Of a stretch of 64,000 nt of DNA, positions 43,132-52,266 are shown piece by piece. Under the pieces are notes generated by a model. The model saw only the letters and a program-made list of their open reading frames with translations. It did not search any database and had not been told where the DNA came from. The position numbers and the translations under genes were made by a program. This DNA comes from Sphingobacterium tabacisoli (GTDB lineage: Bacteria; Bacteroidota; Bacteroidia; Sphingobacteriales; Sphingobacteriaceae): the NCBI RefSeq assembly GCF_017908035.1, contig NZ_JAEQMU010000007.1:62001-126000 (forward strand). The letters run 5' to 3'. Position 1 is the stretch's first letter. Each line of letters opens with the position of its first letter.

Positions 43132-44262
43132 TTATTTCGTTTGATCTACAACTAACTCTACCTCGTCAATATACAATGTACTTCCTACAGCGCCATTGAA
43201 TAAATCTCCTTCTCTACTAGAACTGAATACGATGGTATACATATATTCTTTAGTCGGGTCAAAAGAATTTCCATTGACAAAAGAAAAGGGTATCTCAAAA
43301 GCAGTCCATTCATTAGTTTCAATTTGCTCTTTCTTGCCTATACGAGCAACACTAACCATTCTAGCATCCTTAAACGCATGTGTACCTGATAAATAATCGT
43401 TACCATTCGTCGATTTCTCGAATAAAATAGCATAGGCATCCCAAGTATCTGTAGTTAACTGCGACGGAGCTGTGTTTACAACAAATTTTTCTCCTGCTTT
43501 ATATTTAAAAAATCCCTTTAAAGCCACAGGTGCTTTTTTAGCGTTATAGGGCAGACCGAAGCGGGTCGAGTTGATAGCAGGAAAGGACAGTTCAAAATTT
43601 CCCACAAATAAGTTTCCTGCGGCCAATGGTGAACCAAACATTCCTCCTAATGGGCCTGTACTTTTTGTAGTCATCTTAACACCTTTACCTATATACCCAT
43701 TTACTTGGACTGTAGGATAAACACTTGGCTCAAGTTTTTCTCCAGGCTCTAAAAGAGTCTCAGCTAACATATTATATCCCTGATTAGCCGTAGCCCAGTC
43801 ATATTTTTTTTGATTGTTAGTTGTTAGCTCAAAGAATTGATGATAAAATCCTGTTGGATTTTTAGCTTCTACAACTTCAGCATTCTCAAATGTTGAATAA
43901 AAATCAGCTACATCGTCGATAATAAAAGAAACCGTATAAGTTTTACTCCAAACCCCATCTTGCGAAGTAACCTTGTATTGCTTAGGAGTGAAAAAATCCT
44001 GCTCAGTTCCACTAGCTGGTTCAATGGTAGCTCCTCCTGTCAGCGTAAACTCTGGTGCCTGTAAGTAGCTTCCAGAAAATCGCTTAAGCCTAAAAACGAC
44101 CCTATCATCCCCAATAGAGGGCTTTACCTGCAAAACCTGATCCCCGTGAGGAATTGAAGCAGTTTCGATATCGGCTTCGGTATTCAGTGCTTCATCTTTA
44201 ATACAACTACTCATAAACAGCGTAGTCACAGCGGTTAATAAAACTATAATTCTATACTTCAT
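43132..44262 (-). CDS. PCMD-domain lipoprotein
   Basis: 376 residues. A signal with lipobox MSSC (Cys about residue 20) indicates a surface or periplasmic lipoprotein. An Ig-like N-terminal domain (about 30-125, ending WSKTYTVSFI) is followed by the PCMD (putative carbohydrate metabolism, DUF4493-adjacent) domain with the WATANQGYNM segment and a C-terminal beta-jelly (GSTLYIDEVELVVDQ). PCMD proteins are associated with glycan loci of Bacteroidota, possibly as carbohydrate-binding proteins. A consensus promoter lies about 155 bp upstream. A small outer-membrane barrel gene follows. Confidence 0.82.
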   Translation of the reverse strand: MKYRIIVLLTAVTTLFMSSCIKDEALNTEADIETASIPHGDQVLQVKPSIGDDRVVFRLKRFSGSYLQAPEFTLTGGATIEPASGTEQDFFTPKQYKVTSQDGVWSKTYTVSFIIDDVADFYSTFENAEVVEAKNPTGFYHQFFELTTNNQKKYDWATANQGYNMLAETLLEPGEKLEPSVYPTVQVNGYIGKGVKMTTKSTGPLGGMFGSPLAAGNLFVGNFELSFPAINSTRFGLPYNAKKAPVALKGFFKYKAGEKFVVNTAPSQLTTDTWDAYAILFEKSTNGNDYLSGTHAFKDARMVSVARIGKKEQIETNEWTAFEIPFSFVNGNSFDPTKEYMYTIVFSSSREGDLFNGAVGSTLYIDEVELVVDQTK

Positions 44263-44416
44263 ATTTATTTAATTTGTTCATTAATTATAGGTTTGGCTTA
44301 TATCCCTCCTGATTTCATCTGTTCAACAAAAAAAGCTAAATATCCCAATTTATTTTGCTTTTCATCTATTCTTGTGCCTCCCAACAATAGCTCACCCTGT
44401 CCACTTACCAAACGCA

Positions 44417-44448
44417 CAAAGGTATAATAAATCGTCCCTCAAGCACAA
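44417..44448 (-). promoter_or_regulatory. Promoter of the PCMD operon
   Basis: On the minus strand TTG (44448-44446) and TACCTTTG (44424-44417) are 21 bp apart, giving a leader of about 150 nt before the start at 44262. The leader contains no obvious riboswitch. Confidence 0.6.
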
Positions 44449-44504
44449 CAATAGCCCAAACCGCATTAAATCTTTACATTCCTCTGTTTAATCTAAAAGT
44501 CATA

Positions 44505-44870
44505 TTATTGACTACCACCGATCTCTTCCTGTATTTTCTTTGGCAAACTTTGAAAAACAAGTTGGTAACTATGATCGACCAATCCAAACAATCTGTCATC
44601 TGGCAATTCTCTATTGGCATAGACGGTATTCCAATGTTTTTTGTTCATATGGTACCCGGGTGACACCGTACTTTCGTACTGCTCCCTCAGCTCCACAGCA
44701 TACTCCGGATCACACTTCACATTAAAGCTCAACTGATCCACCTGATCCAACCCCACCAATAAAAACACTTTACCTGCTACCTTGAACACCAGCGTCTGGG
44801 GTCCAAAAGGCAACTCCTCAGAAACAGCTTTCTGACGTAGACAATATTCTCGCAGTTCTTCGATATTCAT
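44505..44870 (-). CDS. MmcQ/YjbR-family DNA-binding-fold protein
   Basis: 121 residues, matching the family length. It has the YjbR/CyaY-like fold pattern: LREYCLRQKAVSEELPFGPQ at the start, LVFKVAGKVFLLV, FNVKCDPEYAVELRE, and YHMNKKHWNTVYA near residue 75. The family is described as DNA-binding by structure (a double-wing fold) with no firmly known function. It starts 26 bp after the thioredoxin-fold gene, and the two are likely co-transcribed. Cytoplasmic. Confidence 0.9.
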   Translation of the reverse strand: MNIEELREYCLRQKAVSEELPFGPQTLVFKVAGKVFLLVGLDQVDQLSFNVKCDPEYAVELREQYESTVSPGYHMNKKHWNTVYANRELPDDRLFGLVDHSYQLVFQSLPKKIQEEIGGSQ

Positions 44871-44896
44871 AACCGTGACAAGTAAAACTGAAATCC

Positions 44897-45460
44897 TTAT
44901 TTCTCTACCGTATTAAGCAATTGAACCAACTCCTGTTGAAGTTCTACGCCCTTATCCGCATTATACCAGGTCTGAAAGTAGGTCTTGATATCTTCAAATT
45001 CCTTTCCCTCAGCCTTCATTTCCTCAAAAATCTGTTGCAATGCCTCTGGTCTCGGTCCCCACACGGCAATATCCTCACCTGCCTCATTTCTAATAATCAG
45101 TTTAGGAATAGACTTACCACCATTAGTTAAGTATTGATCAATAAGGAATGGCGCTGTATCTCTAAGCTGTATATCCAAATCAATATTAGGATTATCCTTC
45201 ACCAAACTATAAATCTGCGGCACGCTGTGCGCGGCATCACCACACCAAGGCTCTGTAATCAAAATCCAGGTTTGCTTCCCTTCCAACTCAGACAAAAATG
45301 CCTTAGCATCGTCGCTGGATTCAAATTTCTTCAACCAACGGCTCATCCGAGACCAATTGAGCTTCGCATAGTTAAAATATTCAGGATCGTTGTAAGTAGG
45401 ATAATTAGATGGATTTGCCAATACATCTTCAAAATACGCTAGATAAGCTTCGAAAGTCAT
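44897..45460 (-). CDS. Thioredoxin-fold protein with a single active-site cysteine
   Basis: 187 residues, no signal peptide. The thioredoxin-like segment is WILITEPWCGDAAHSVPQIY (about residues 66-85), followed by NIDLDIQLRD and SIPKLIIRNEAGEDIAVWG with the cis-Pro. Only one Cys is present at the usual CxxC position (CGDA), so disulfide exchange by a two-Cys mechanism is not possible. A monothiol or non-redox role is more likely. Many Bacteroidota carry this variant. It is upstream of a YjbR gene. Confidence 0.86.
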   Translation of the reverse strand: MTFEAYLAYFEDVLANPSNYPTYNDPEYFNYAKLNWSRMSRWLKKFESSDDAKAFLSELEGKQTWILITEPWCGDAAHSVPQIYSLVKDNPNIDLDIQLRDTAPFLIDQYLTNGGKSIPKLIIRNEAGEDIAVWGPRPEALQQIFEEMKAEGKEFEDIKTYFQTWYNADKGVELQQELVQLLNTVEK

Positions 45461-45672
45461 ATTATTATATATTTTATTTATTTAAACCAACACAAACCTG
45501 TACCGATATGCAGAACAAAAAACGCCTCATATCGGGCACATCACACGCTACTCTTTACTAGAGATATTTCATTGGTAGACATTATCAAAAGACAAAAATA
45601 AGCATAATATAGCAACAAAATAGTCATCAAAATGTTGCAAAGCATTTAACATTATTTAATAAATGTTCGCTC

Positions 45673-45680
45673 TATCTTTG
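45673..45680 (+). promoter_or_regulatory. -7 element of the outer-membrane barrel gene
   Basis: TATCTTTG, a full TAnnTTTG match, 21 bp before the ATG at 45702. No well-spaced -33. Confidence 0.55.
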
Positions 45681-45701
45681 ACTTGTCTTTAAACCAATTG
45701 A

Positions 45702-48401
45702 ATGAAAAGAATTATATTCAGCATCCTTATGTTAGTTGCCGCAAACTTAGTTTATGGTCAACACACCTTATCTGGTAGAATCATAGACAAGGCGGACAGT
45801 AAGCCGTTGACCAATGCATCTATTGTAATACTCAACCAAGATTCCATCATGCAACAGTTTACACGCGCAGACGAAGACGGAAAGTTTTCATTCAAAAGTT
45901 TAATAGATTCGTCTTACCTACTTATTGTATCCTACCCGAAGTACGAACTCGTTTCTAAAAAAATCAAACTAGAAGGTTCAAGCTCAACACTCGTTCCTAT
46001 AGCACTGAGCTCTCAGGCTAATCTAATAGAAGAAGTCGTCATACAACAACGCCTACCGATACGGATCAAAGGGGACACCTTAGAATACGATGCAGGTAGC
46101 TTTGAGACAGAGAAAAATGCTAAACTGGAAGATTTGTTACGGCGCTTGCCAGGACTCTCCGTTTCGGGTGATGGTAAGATAACTGCAAATGGAAAATCAG
46201 TATCCAAAGTATTGATAGATGGGGAAGAGTTCTTTGGCTACGACCCTAAAATCGCTATCCGCAATATCCGTGCGGATGCTGTTGACAAGGTGCAGGTCTA
46301 CGAAAAAAAATCCAAAGAAGCTGAGCTAACAGGAATCGATGATGGTGTACGCGAGGTCACAGTCAATGCAGTCTTGAAAGAAGAAGCCCGCAAAGGTATT
46401 TTCGGAAATGCTGAGGCACTAGCCGGCACTAGCGATTTATACACTGGAAGCCTATTTGCTGCAAAGTTCAATAAAACCGAACGCATAGGAATCACTGCCA
46501 ACACCAATAACATGGGGGCCGGTATGGGACGAGAGGGTGGACTTCGGATGAATAGTCAAATCACAGGTAATCCACGCAGCACCTCTGTTGGAACGAATTA
46601 TGAAAATCAGTTTTTTCAAAAGAAAGTCAACTTCAACGGTAACTATAATTTCAACAGTAACGGCAACAATAACGAGAAAGAGTCTTTCAACAAACAGATC
46701 GTATCTGATAATGTAATCGAAGAATCGGTAAATAGGTCTAAGACCTCCAATTCATCTGATGCCCATGGTATACGATCAGACATTAGATATAGAATTGATT
46801 CTACATCTAATATGGAGATTAATATCGGTGCTAACTTTGCCAACAACTACAGCAGTAGTGAATCCCAGAACTATACAACCCAAAACGGAGATGCATTTAG
46901 CAGAATAGGTGACACAACCAACACAGACGGACAAACTCGGTCAAACGATATACGGATTAATTACCGGAAACGTCTGAACAAAAGAGGAAGTTCACTCAAC
47001 TTCCATTTTAACAACAGCTATAATAAAAACTACTCGAAGAGTATCGTTGACCAGACTACTATATATTATGTAAAAGGTGATACGACTATTCTCAACCAAG
47101 ACAGGATTAACAATAGCAACGGCAACAATATTTCAGGACAGATTCAATATTCAGACCGTATCTCCAATAAAATCAATTACTCCTTGGGCTATAACATCGG
47201 TAATTCAACTAATAAAACCCTACTCGAGTCTTTTAATCAGAGAAACAGCAATACCCCTGTGCTGGATCCCGAATATTCTCAGGATCAAAAAACGGTGAAT
47301 ATTAGTCATGGAATGGTCGCTAACATCAATTATTTCACGGAAAAAATATCAGTAAATCTTTCTAACCGTACAAATTTTAGAGATCAGTCCTTGACGGATG
47401 ATTATAGAAATATCAACCTCGATCGTACATTTTGGGACAATGATATTAATATGAATGCCAATTACAGAATCTCCAATAGAAAGAATTTAGGATTGAATTA
47501 CCAAAACAGCTTTAATATCCCTTCGTTCGGACAATTACAGGAGCTACAACCACAGACAAATCCTTTATTCGTACAAAAAGGTAATCCGGATCTGAAACGA
47601 TCAAACAATAATTCCTTCCGGTTAAACTATCATACGATGAGTTTATTAAAAGGAACAAGTTGGAACATGAATGCTGACATATCATTTACGACAGACCCGA
47701 TTGTAAACCAACGAACAATAAATACATCTACGGGAGTAACAACGAGTTCCTATATCAATGTAATGGGAAAATCAAGCTGGCGGGCCGGAATGAACAGTAA
47801 CTTCAACAAACCTGTATTCGATAGAAAAGCACAGTTAAACATATTTGGTGGACTGAATTACAACAATAGTTTTAGCTTTATTAAATATGGCGACGACGTC
47901 AAGAACCAACAATATGAGCTAAACAATGAACAAACAACCAGCCTATCTACCGGAATCGGGGTCAACGAACAAGATTCCAAAGGACTAGACTACGACTTCA
48001 ATTGGAGAATCAGTGCAGATAACCAACGAAATAGTTTACGAAAAGAATTCAACTATACCAGTTTTAACACCTCAGGCTCTGGTTTTTTCAAGTATTTCTT
48101 ACCTAAAAAATTCAACGTTAGTAGCAATATAAACTATGCTCTAGAAGGGCCAACGAAGTTCTATAACAAAAGTCTACATCAGTTTTATGTCAATGCTGAA
48201 ATCAGCAAAAAGCTGTTGAACAATGAAAGCTTAACAGCCAGTATTAAAGGCTTTGACATCTTCAACACGTACAACAATATCAATAGATCCTCTTCTGAAA
48301 CCGGTTTCAGTCAATCCAGTCAACAGATCTTGACTCGTTACATATTAGTGGGGTTAAAATGGGATTTCAACAAGAACCTCGGAAAGAAAAAAGAAGGATA
48401 A
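45702..48401 (+). CDS. TonB-receptor-like outer-membrane beta-barrel protein (OMP_b-brl_3)
   Basis: 899 residues. A signal peptide (about 1-20) is followed by a CarboxypepD_reg-like domain (about 22-100, TLSGRIIDKADSKPLTNASI), a plug-like region (LEDLLRRLPGLSVSGDGKIT about 148-167; KVLIDGEEFFGYDPK; VREVTVNAVLKEEARKG) and a barrel of about 650 residues rich in Asn, Ser and Tyr. No substrate-specific SusC features are visible. This family sits next to GLPGLI genes, as here 53 bp downstream. It probably imports or exports a ligand with TonB energy. Confidence 0.9.
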   Translation: MKRIIFSILMLVAANLVYGQHTLSGRIIDKADSKPLTNASIVILNQDSIMQQFTRADEDGKFSFKSLIDSSYLLIVSYPKYELVSKKIKLEGSSSTLVPIALSSQANLIEEVVIQQRLPIRIKGDTLEYDAGSFETEKNAKLEDLLRRLPGLSVSGDGKITANGKSVSKVLIDGEEFFGYDPKIAIRNIRADAVDKVQVYEKKSKEAELTGIDDGVREVTVNAVLKEEARKGIFGNAEALAGTSDLYTGSLFAAKFNKTERIGITANTNNMGAGMGREGGLRMNSQITGNPRSTSVGTNYENQFFQKKVNFNGNYNFNSNGNNNEKESFNKQIVSDNVIEESVNRSKTSNSSDAHGIRSDIRYRIDSTSNMEINIGANFANNYSSSESQNYTTQNGDAFSRIGDTTNTDGQTRSNDIRINYRKRLNKRGSSLNFHFNNSYNKNYSKSIVDQTTIYYVKGDTTILNQDRINNSNGNNISGQIQYSDRISNKINYSLGYNIGNSTNKTLLESFNQRNSNTPVLDPEYSQDQKTVNISHGMVANINYFTEKISVNLSNRTNFRDQSLTDDYRNINLDRTFWDNDINMNANYRISNRKNLGLNYQNSFNIPSFGQLQELQPQTNPLFVQKGNPDLKRSNNNSFRLNYHTMSLLKGTSWNMNADISFTTDPIVNQRTINTSTGVTTSSYINVMGKSSWRAGMNSNFNKPVFDRKAQLNIFGGLNYNNSFSFIKYGDDVKNQQYELNNEQTTSLSTGIGVNEQDSKGLDYDFNWRISADNQRNSLRKEFNYTSFNTSGSGFFKYFLPKKFNVSSNINYALEGPTKFYNKSLHQFYVNAEISKKLLNNESLTASIKGFDIFNTYNNINRSSSETGFSQSSQQILTRYILVGLKWDFNKNLGKKKEG

Positions 48402-48453
48402 TAGCATACAGACGTACACTATCCAATACGGCATACATAGAAAAGAACTCAAC

Positions 48454-49353
48454 ATGAATAAAATATTAATATTATCCCTAGCGCTACTATTTGGCATTTC
48501 TGCTCAAGCACAATATGCGTACTTTGGCAATAGAGGTGTCATCTCATTCGACAAGATAAGCTATACTCGGGCACAGACGAGAGAGATGATGAAAAAATTT
48601 GAAGAAGCTGCCCCTGGCCAAATGGGCGGTAGACACTTTTGGGGTGGCGATATAAACAACATGCCCGACTCCCGTACCGAACGTATGACCATGTACTTTG
48701 ACGAGAATGGAAGTTTGTTGATGCCCGAAGTAAGTGATGAAGAGAACAAAGACACTGCACGTGGTCAAGCAAGAGCTGGCGGAGGCCGGGGCAATCGAGG
48801 AGGTTCATCCATGTCCATGGGAGCTGTAAGTGTACATGGCGGCGGTGGCGGAGCCATGATGATGCGTGGAGCCCGTAGTCGGGGTGGCTCTTCCAAAGTA
48901 CTTTATCAAAATTTAAAGTCCAGTCAGGCCGAAGTACAGGTAGAGCTCGATGATAAATATATCCTTAAAGACTCCTTAACAAACATCACTTGGCGGTTTA
49001 CGGATGAATACAGGAATATAGCAGGATTCGAGTGTCGTCGGGTAAATGGCGCTACAGCAGACTCTCTATACCTCGTTGCATTTTACACCGACCAGATTCC
49101 CGTATCAGGAGGACCTGCATTAAGCCATGGGCTACCAGGAATGATCCTTGGGCTCGCGATTCCCGAAATGCACATCCAGTATTGGGCGACAAAAATAGAT
49201 TACCATAATGAAGTCATACCAAACGACTGGAGAGATAAAAAGACAAAGGCGATGACATTGGACGATTTTGCAAAGTCTGTTGGCAGGTTTTTCCAACGAG
49301 GCGATGACAGTGGGTCTGCTAAAAAGAGCATATTAGAGCAGATAATTTACTAA
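48454..49353 (+). CDS. GLPGLI-family protein with Gly/Met-rich insert
   Basis: 299 residues. A signal peptide (about 1-19, ending AQA) is followed by the GLPGLI core: KILYQNLKSSQ-type strands, NITWRFTDEYRNIAGFECRR, and the signature variant HGLPGMILGLAIPEMHIQYWAT (about residues 226-247; GLPGMI in place of GLPGLI). A low-complexity insert from about 100 to 149 (GGGRGNRGG, HGGGGGAMMMRGARSRGG) breaks the N-terminal part and is not usual in the family. GLPGLI proteins accompany outer-membrane receptors, as the one 53 bp upstream. Function unknown; a metal-binding role for the Gly/Met/His segment is conjecture. Confidence 0.87.
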   Translation: MNKILILSLALLFGISAQAQYAYFGNRGVISFDKISYTRAQTREMMKKFEEAAPGQMGGRHFWGGDINNMPDSRTERMTMYFDENGSLLMPEVSDEENKDTARGQARAGGGRGNRGGSSMSMGAVSVHGGGGGAMMMRGARSRGGSSKVLYQNLKSSQAEVQVELDDKYILKDSLTNITWRFTDEYRNIAGFECRRVNGATADSLYLVAFYTDQIPVSGGPALSHGLPGMILGLAIPEMHIQYWATKIDYHNEVIPNDWRDKKTKAMTLDDFAKSVGRFFQRGDDSGSAKKSILEQIIY

Positions 49354-49369
49354 GTAGAGACATTTTGTC

Positions 49370-49381
49370 ACAGTATACTGT
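49370..49381. promoter_or_regulatory. Perfect 12-bp palindrome ahead of dnaK
   Basis: ACAGTATACTGT is a perfect palindrome, 118 bp before the dnaK start and 17 bp after the GLPGLI stop, followed by T-rich DNA. It could be a regulator site or the stem of a weak terminator. No CIRCE element is visible. Confidence 0.35.
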
Positions 49382-49499
49382 CATATTTCCGACAAATTGA
49401 GGTTCTTTTTTGTTTTTTTTGAGCAAACATTGTGTTGGCATAAGGGTTGTTGTATTGGTATCAAGAATTAATAACTCGTAAACAACAATACATAAAAAT

Positions 49500-51407
49500 A
49501 TGTCTAAAATTATAGGAATCGACTTAGGAACTACGAACTCATGTGTAGCCGTTATGGAAGGTAATGAGCCCGTAGTAATTGCAAACAATGAAGGTAAACG
49601 TACAACTCCTTCTATTGTAGCATTTGTAGATGGTGGAGAGCGTAAGGTAGGAGATCCTGCTAAACGTCAAGCTATCACTAACCCCCACAAAACTATATAC
49701 TCAATCAAACGCTTTATGGGTACCTCTTTTGATGAGGCCTCTAAAGAGGTATCACACATCCCTTACAATGTTGTTAAGGGAGATAACAACACTCCTCGCG
49801 TAGAGATTGATGACCGTAAATACACACCTCAAGAGATCTCAGCGATGGTTCTTCAGAAAATGAAGAAAACTGCTGAAGACTATTTAGGTCAAGAAGTAAG
49901 CCGTGCAGTAATTACTGTTCCTGCATACTTTAATGATGCACAACGTCAGGCAACAAAAGAAGCTGGTGAGATCGCTGGTCTAAAAGTAGAGCGTATTATC
50001 AACGAGCCTACAGCTGCTGCGTTAGCATACGGTCTTGATAAAGCAAACAAGGATATGAAGATTGTTGTATTCGACTGTGGTGGTGGTACACATGACGTAT
50101 CTGTTCTTGAATTGGGTGACGGTGTATTCGAAGTTAAAGCTACTGATGGTGACACTCACCTTGGTGGAGATGACTTTGACAATGCAATCATCAACTGGTT
50201 GAACGACGAATTCAAAGCTGAAAACAATGGTTTTGATTTGAAAAAAGATGCGATGGCATTACAGCGTTTGAAAGAGGCTGCTGAAAAAGCAAAAATCGAA
50301 CTTTCAAGCACTTCATCTACTGAAATCAACCTACCATACATCACAGCTGATGCTACAGGCCCTAAACACTTAGTACGCACATTATCTCGTGCTAAATTCG
50401 AGAGTTTAGTAGCTGATTTAGTACAACGTACTATCGAGCCTTGTCGTACGGCACTAAAAAACGCAGGCTTCAGTACATCTGATATCGATGAGATCATCCT
50501 AGTAGGTGGTTCTACACGTATCCCTGCTATCGTAGATGCTGTTAAGAGCTTCTTCGGAAAAGAGCCTTCTAAAGGTGTAAACCCGGATGAAGTAGTAGCA
50601 TTAGGAGCAGCTATCCAAGGTGGTGTATTGACAGGAGAAGTAAAAGACGTATTGTTATTAGACGTTACTCCTCTTTCTTTAGGTATCGAGACTATGGGTG
50701 GTGTAATGACTAAATTGATCGAAGCGAATACAACAATCCCTACTAAAAAGTCGGAAGTATTCTCTACCGCATCAGACAATCAGCCTTCAGTAGAGATTCA
50801 TGTATTGCAAGGTGAACGCCCAATGGCAGCACAGAACCGTACATTAGGACGTTTCCAATTAGCAGATATCCCTCCTGCTCCACGTGGTATTCCACAAATC
50901 GAAGTAATCTTCGATATCGACGCCAATGGTATCATCAAAGTATCGGCTAAAGATAAAGCGACAGGAAAAGAGCAAAATATCCGCATCGAGGCTTCTTCAG
51001 GTCTTTCAGACGAAGAAATCCAAAAGATGAAACAAGAAGCAGAAGCAAATGCTGAAGCTGACCAAAAAATAAAAGAAGAAGCAGATAAAATCAACGCAGC
51101 GGATGCATTGGTATTCTCGACAGAAAAACAATTGAAAGAATACGGTGACAAAATCTCTGCTGATAAAAAAGCACCTATCGAAGCTGGTTTAGAGAAATTG
51201 AAAGCGGCACACGCAGCTAGAAATTTTGCAGATATCGACAGTGCTTCTGAAGAATTACAAAATGCATGGAATGCTGCATCTGAAGAAATGTATGCTGCAT
51301 CTCAACAAGGAGGACAGCCTCAAGGTGGAGAGCAAGCTGGACAGACTGGTGGAAACCAAGGTGGAGCAGATGATGTACAGGACGTAGATTTCGAAGAAGT
51401 TAAATAA
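49500..51407 (+). CDS. dnaK: Molecular chaperone DnaK (Hsp70)
   Basis: 635 residues. The actin-like ATPase begins IIGIDLGTTNSCVAVMEG. Signatures include INEPTAAALAYG (about residues 165-176), VVFDCGGGTHDVSVLELGDG (about 190; DCGGGTHD instead of the usual DLGGGTFD) and ILVGGSTRIPAI (about 330). The substrate domain (VLLLDVTPLSLGIETMGG) and the lid follow, with a Gly/Gln-rich tail ending DVQDVDFEEVK. It refolds proteins with DnaJ and GrpE, neither of which is adjacent. The coding sequence shows strong codon bias (many GCT, GGT, CGT), fitting high expression. A strong terminator follows. Confidence 0.97.
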   Translation: MSKIIGIDLGTTNSCVAVMEGNEPVVIANNEGKRTTPSIVAFVDGGERKVGDPAKRQAITNPHKTIYSIKRFMGTSFDEASKEVSHIPYNVVKGDNNTPRVEIDDRKYTPQEISAMVLQKMKKTAEDYLGQEVSRAVITVPAYFNDAQRQATKEAGEIAGLKVERIINEPTAAALAYGLDKANKDMKIVVFDCGGGTHDVSVLELGDGVFEVKATDGDTHLGGDDFDNAIINWLNDEFKAENNGFDLKKDAMALQRLKEAAEKAKIELSSTSSTEINLPYITADATGPKHLVRTLSRAKFESLVADLVQRTIEPCRTALKNAGFSTSDIDEIILVGGSTRIPAIVDAVKSFFGKEPSKGVNPDEVVALGAAIQGGVLTGEVKDVLLLDVTPLSLGIETMGGVMTKLIEANTTIPTKKSEVFSTASDNQPSVEIHVLQGERPMAAQNRTLGRFQLADIPPAPRGIPQIEVIFDIDANGIIKVSAKDKATGKEQNIRIEASSGLSDEEIQKMKQEAEANAEADQKIKEEADKINAADALVFSTEKQLKEYGDKISADKKAPIEAGLEKLKAAHAARNFADIDSASEELQNAWNAASEEMYAASQQGGQPQGGEQAGQTGGNQGGADDVQDVDFEEVK

Positions 51408-51425
51408 GAACACTTCTTATCCAAT

Positions 51426-51460
51426 AAAAAGCTCGAAGATTAATTTCTTCGAGCTTTTTT
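51426..51460 (+). terminator. Terminator of dnaK
   Basis: AAAAAGCTCGAAGA (51426-51439) pairs with TCTTCGAGCTTTTTT (51446-51460), a long GC-containing stem followed by a U-run. It also suits the minus-strand gene ending at 51515. Confidence 0.9.
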
Positions 51461-51514
51461 TATTCCTTCATCCTACCAATCGATAAACAACGGGCTTTAT
51501 ACTCTCCCTTGCGA

Positions 51515-52198
51515 CTACCTCCGATAATGCCTTAAAATTCCCTTATCAAATACAGTCCAGATCCCAGACGGCATATTTGCTTTCTTAAGTCCCCGATTCG
51601 TCCAAGTATTGCACGAATAAAAAATACTATAAGCCCCTTTAGCCTCGTAAAAGGCATCCGAATTCCCATATTGCGCATCTGTAGGGATCAAGATAGCATG
51701 ACCGTTATCATCGGTATCCAAACTAGCGAGTATATAATCCCTCAATTGAAGCAATTGTACACTATCCACCTCTACACGATAACAGTATTCGTCGACCAAC
51801 ATCTTATGATAATAAGTCACATGCACAGCTGTCTCTCCAATCCCTAATGCAGCTACTAGCGCTGTTTTAGCCTTTAGATCTTTCCATTCTGGCGTATTCA
51901 GATAAAATCCCTTATCTCCCCAGCCTACGGCTACAAATCGATAGCCAGCTTCTTTCCGCTTAACATCATCCAAAGGAAATACAGCGCCCCAATCCATTAA
52001 ATCCGTTTTAACAGGCAAAACGATATCTGTATGCACTCCATTAGACAGAATATACACTTCGTACTTAAGAGGCAATGCTTTATCACTCACATCATAGGCC
52101 GGAATTCTAGACAAGACCGCATCTAGGCCCATATAGGACCCTATAAAACCAACAAGGCCTAACACCGTATAAAGGATGACTAACCCTAATCTTCGCAT
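51515..52198 (-). CDS. TIGR02117/DUF2459 membrane-anchored protein
   Basis: 227 residues from the ATG at 52198. A longer start would read back through the terminator hairpin at 52215-52243 and is rejected. One N-terminal helix (LGLVILYTVLGLVGFIGSYM) is followed by the DUF2459 domain: YEVYILSNGVHTDIVLPVKT (about residues 45-64), FVAVGWGDKGFYLNTPEW (about 86-103), and YSCNTWTNRGLKKA near the end with conserved Cys/Asn. The family is of unknown function. The residues NGVHTD and GWGD recall peptidase-like folds. Monocistronic. Confidence 0.88.
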   Translation of the reverse strand: MRRLGLVILYTVLGLVGFIGSYMGLDAVLSRIPAYDVSDKALPLKYEVYILSNGVHTDIVLPVKTDLMDWGAVFPLDDVKRKEAGYRFVAVGWGDKGFYLNTPEWKDLKAKTALVAALGIGETAVHVTYYHKMLVDEYCYRVEVDSVQLLQLRDYILASLDTDDNGHAILIPTDAQYGNSDAFYEAKGAYSIFYSCNTWTNRGLKKANMPSGIWTVFDKGILRHYRR

Positions 52199-52214
52199 AT
52201 ATATAAAATTAAAA

Positions 52215-52243
52215 AAAGTGCAAAACTTTCCGTTTTGCACTTT
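52215..52243 (-). terminator. Terminator of the nucleotidyltransferase gene
   Basis: AAAGTGCAAAA (52215-52225) pairs with TTTTGCACTTT (52233-52243). On the minus strand the stem is followed by a U-run from the A-tract at 52211-52217. Confidence 0.9.
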
Positions 52244-52266
52244 CAATATATTAAGAATCTACTTAA

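Noticed and set aside
44263..44504. Possible riboswitch or small gene in the PCMD leader
   Set aside because: The region contains a promoter but no conserved stem set or convincing short frame.
48539..48808. Antisense open frames opposite the Gly-rich part of the GLPGLI gene
   Set aside because: Repetitive Gly codons give long open frames on the other strand. There is no start signal, and three frames overlap each other.
50156..50779. Long open frame on the minus strand inside dnaK
   Set aside because: It is antisense to dnaK, whose regular codon bias (GCT, GGT and similar) creates such frames. It has no promoter and no recognisable domain.
52199..52246. Longer start for the TIGR02117 gene
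   Set aside because: It would read through the nucleotidyltransferase terminator hairpin. The ATG at 52198 gives the family's signal anchor directly.
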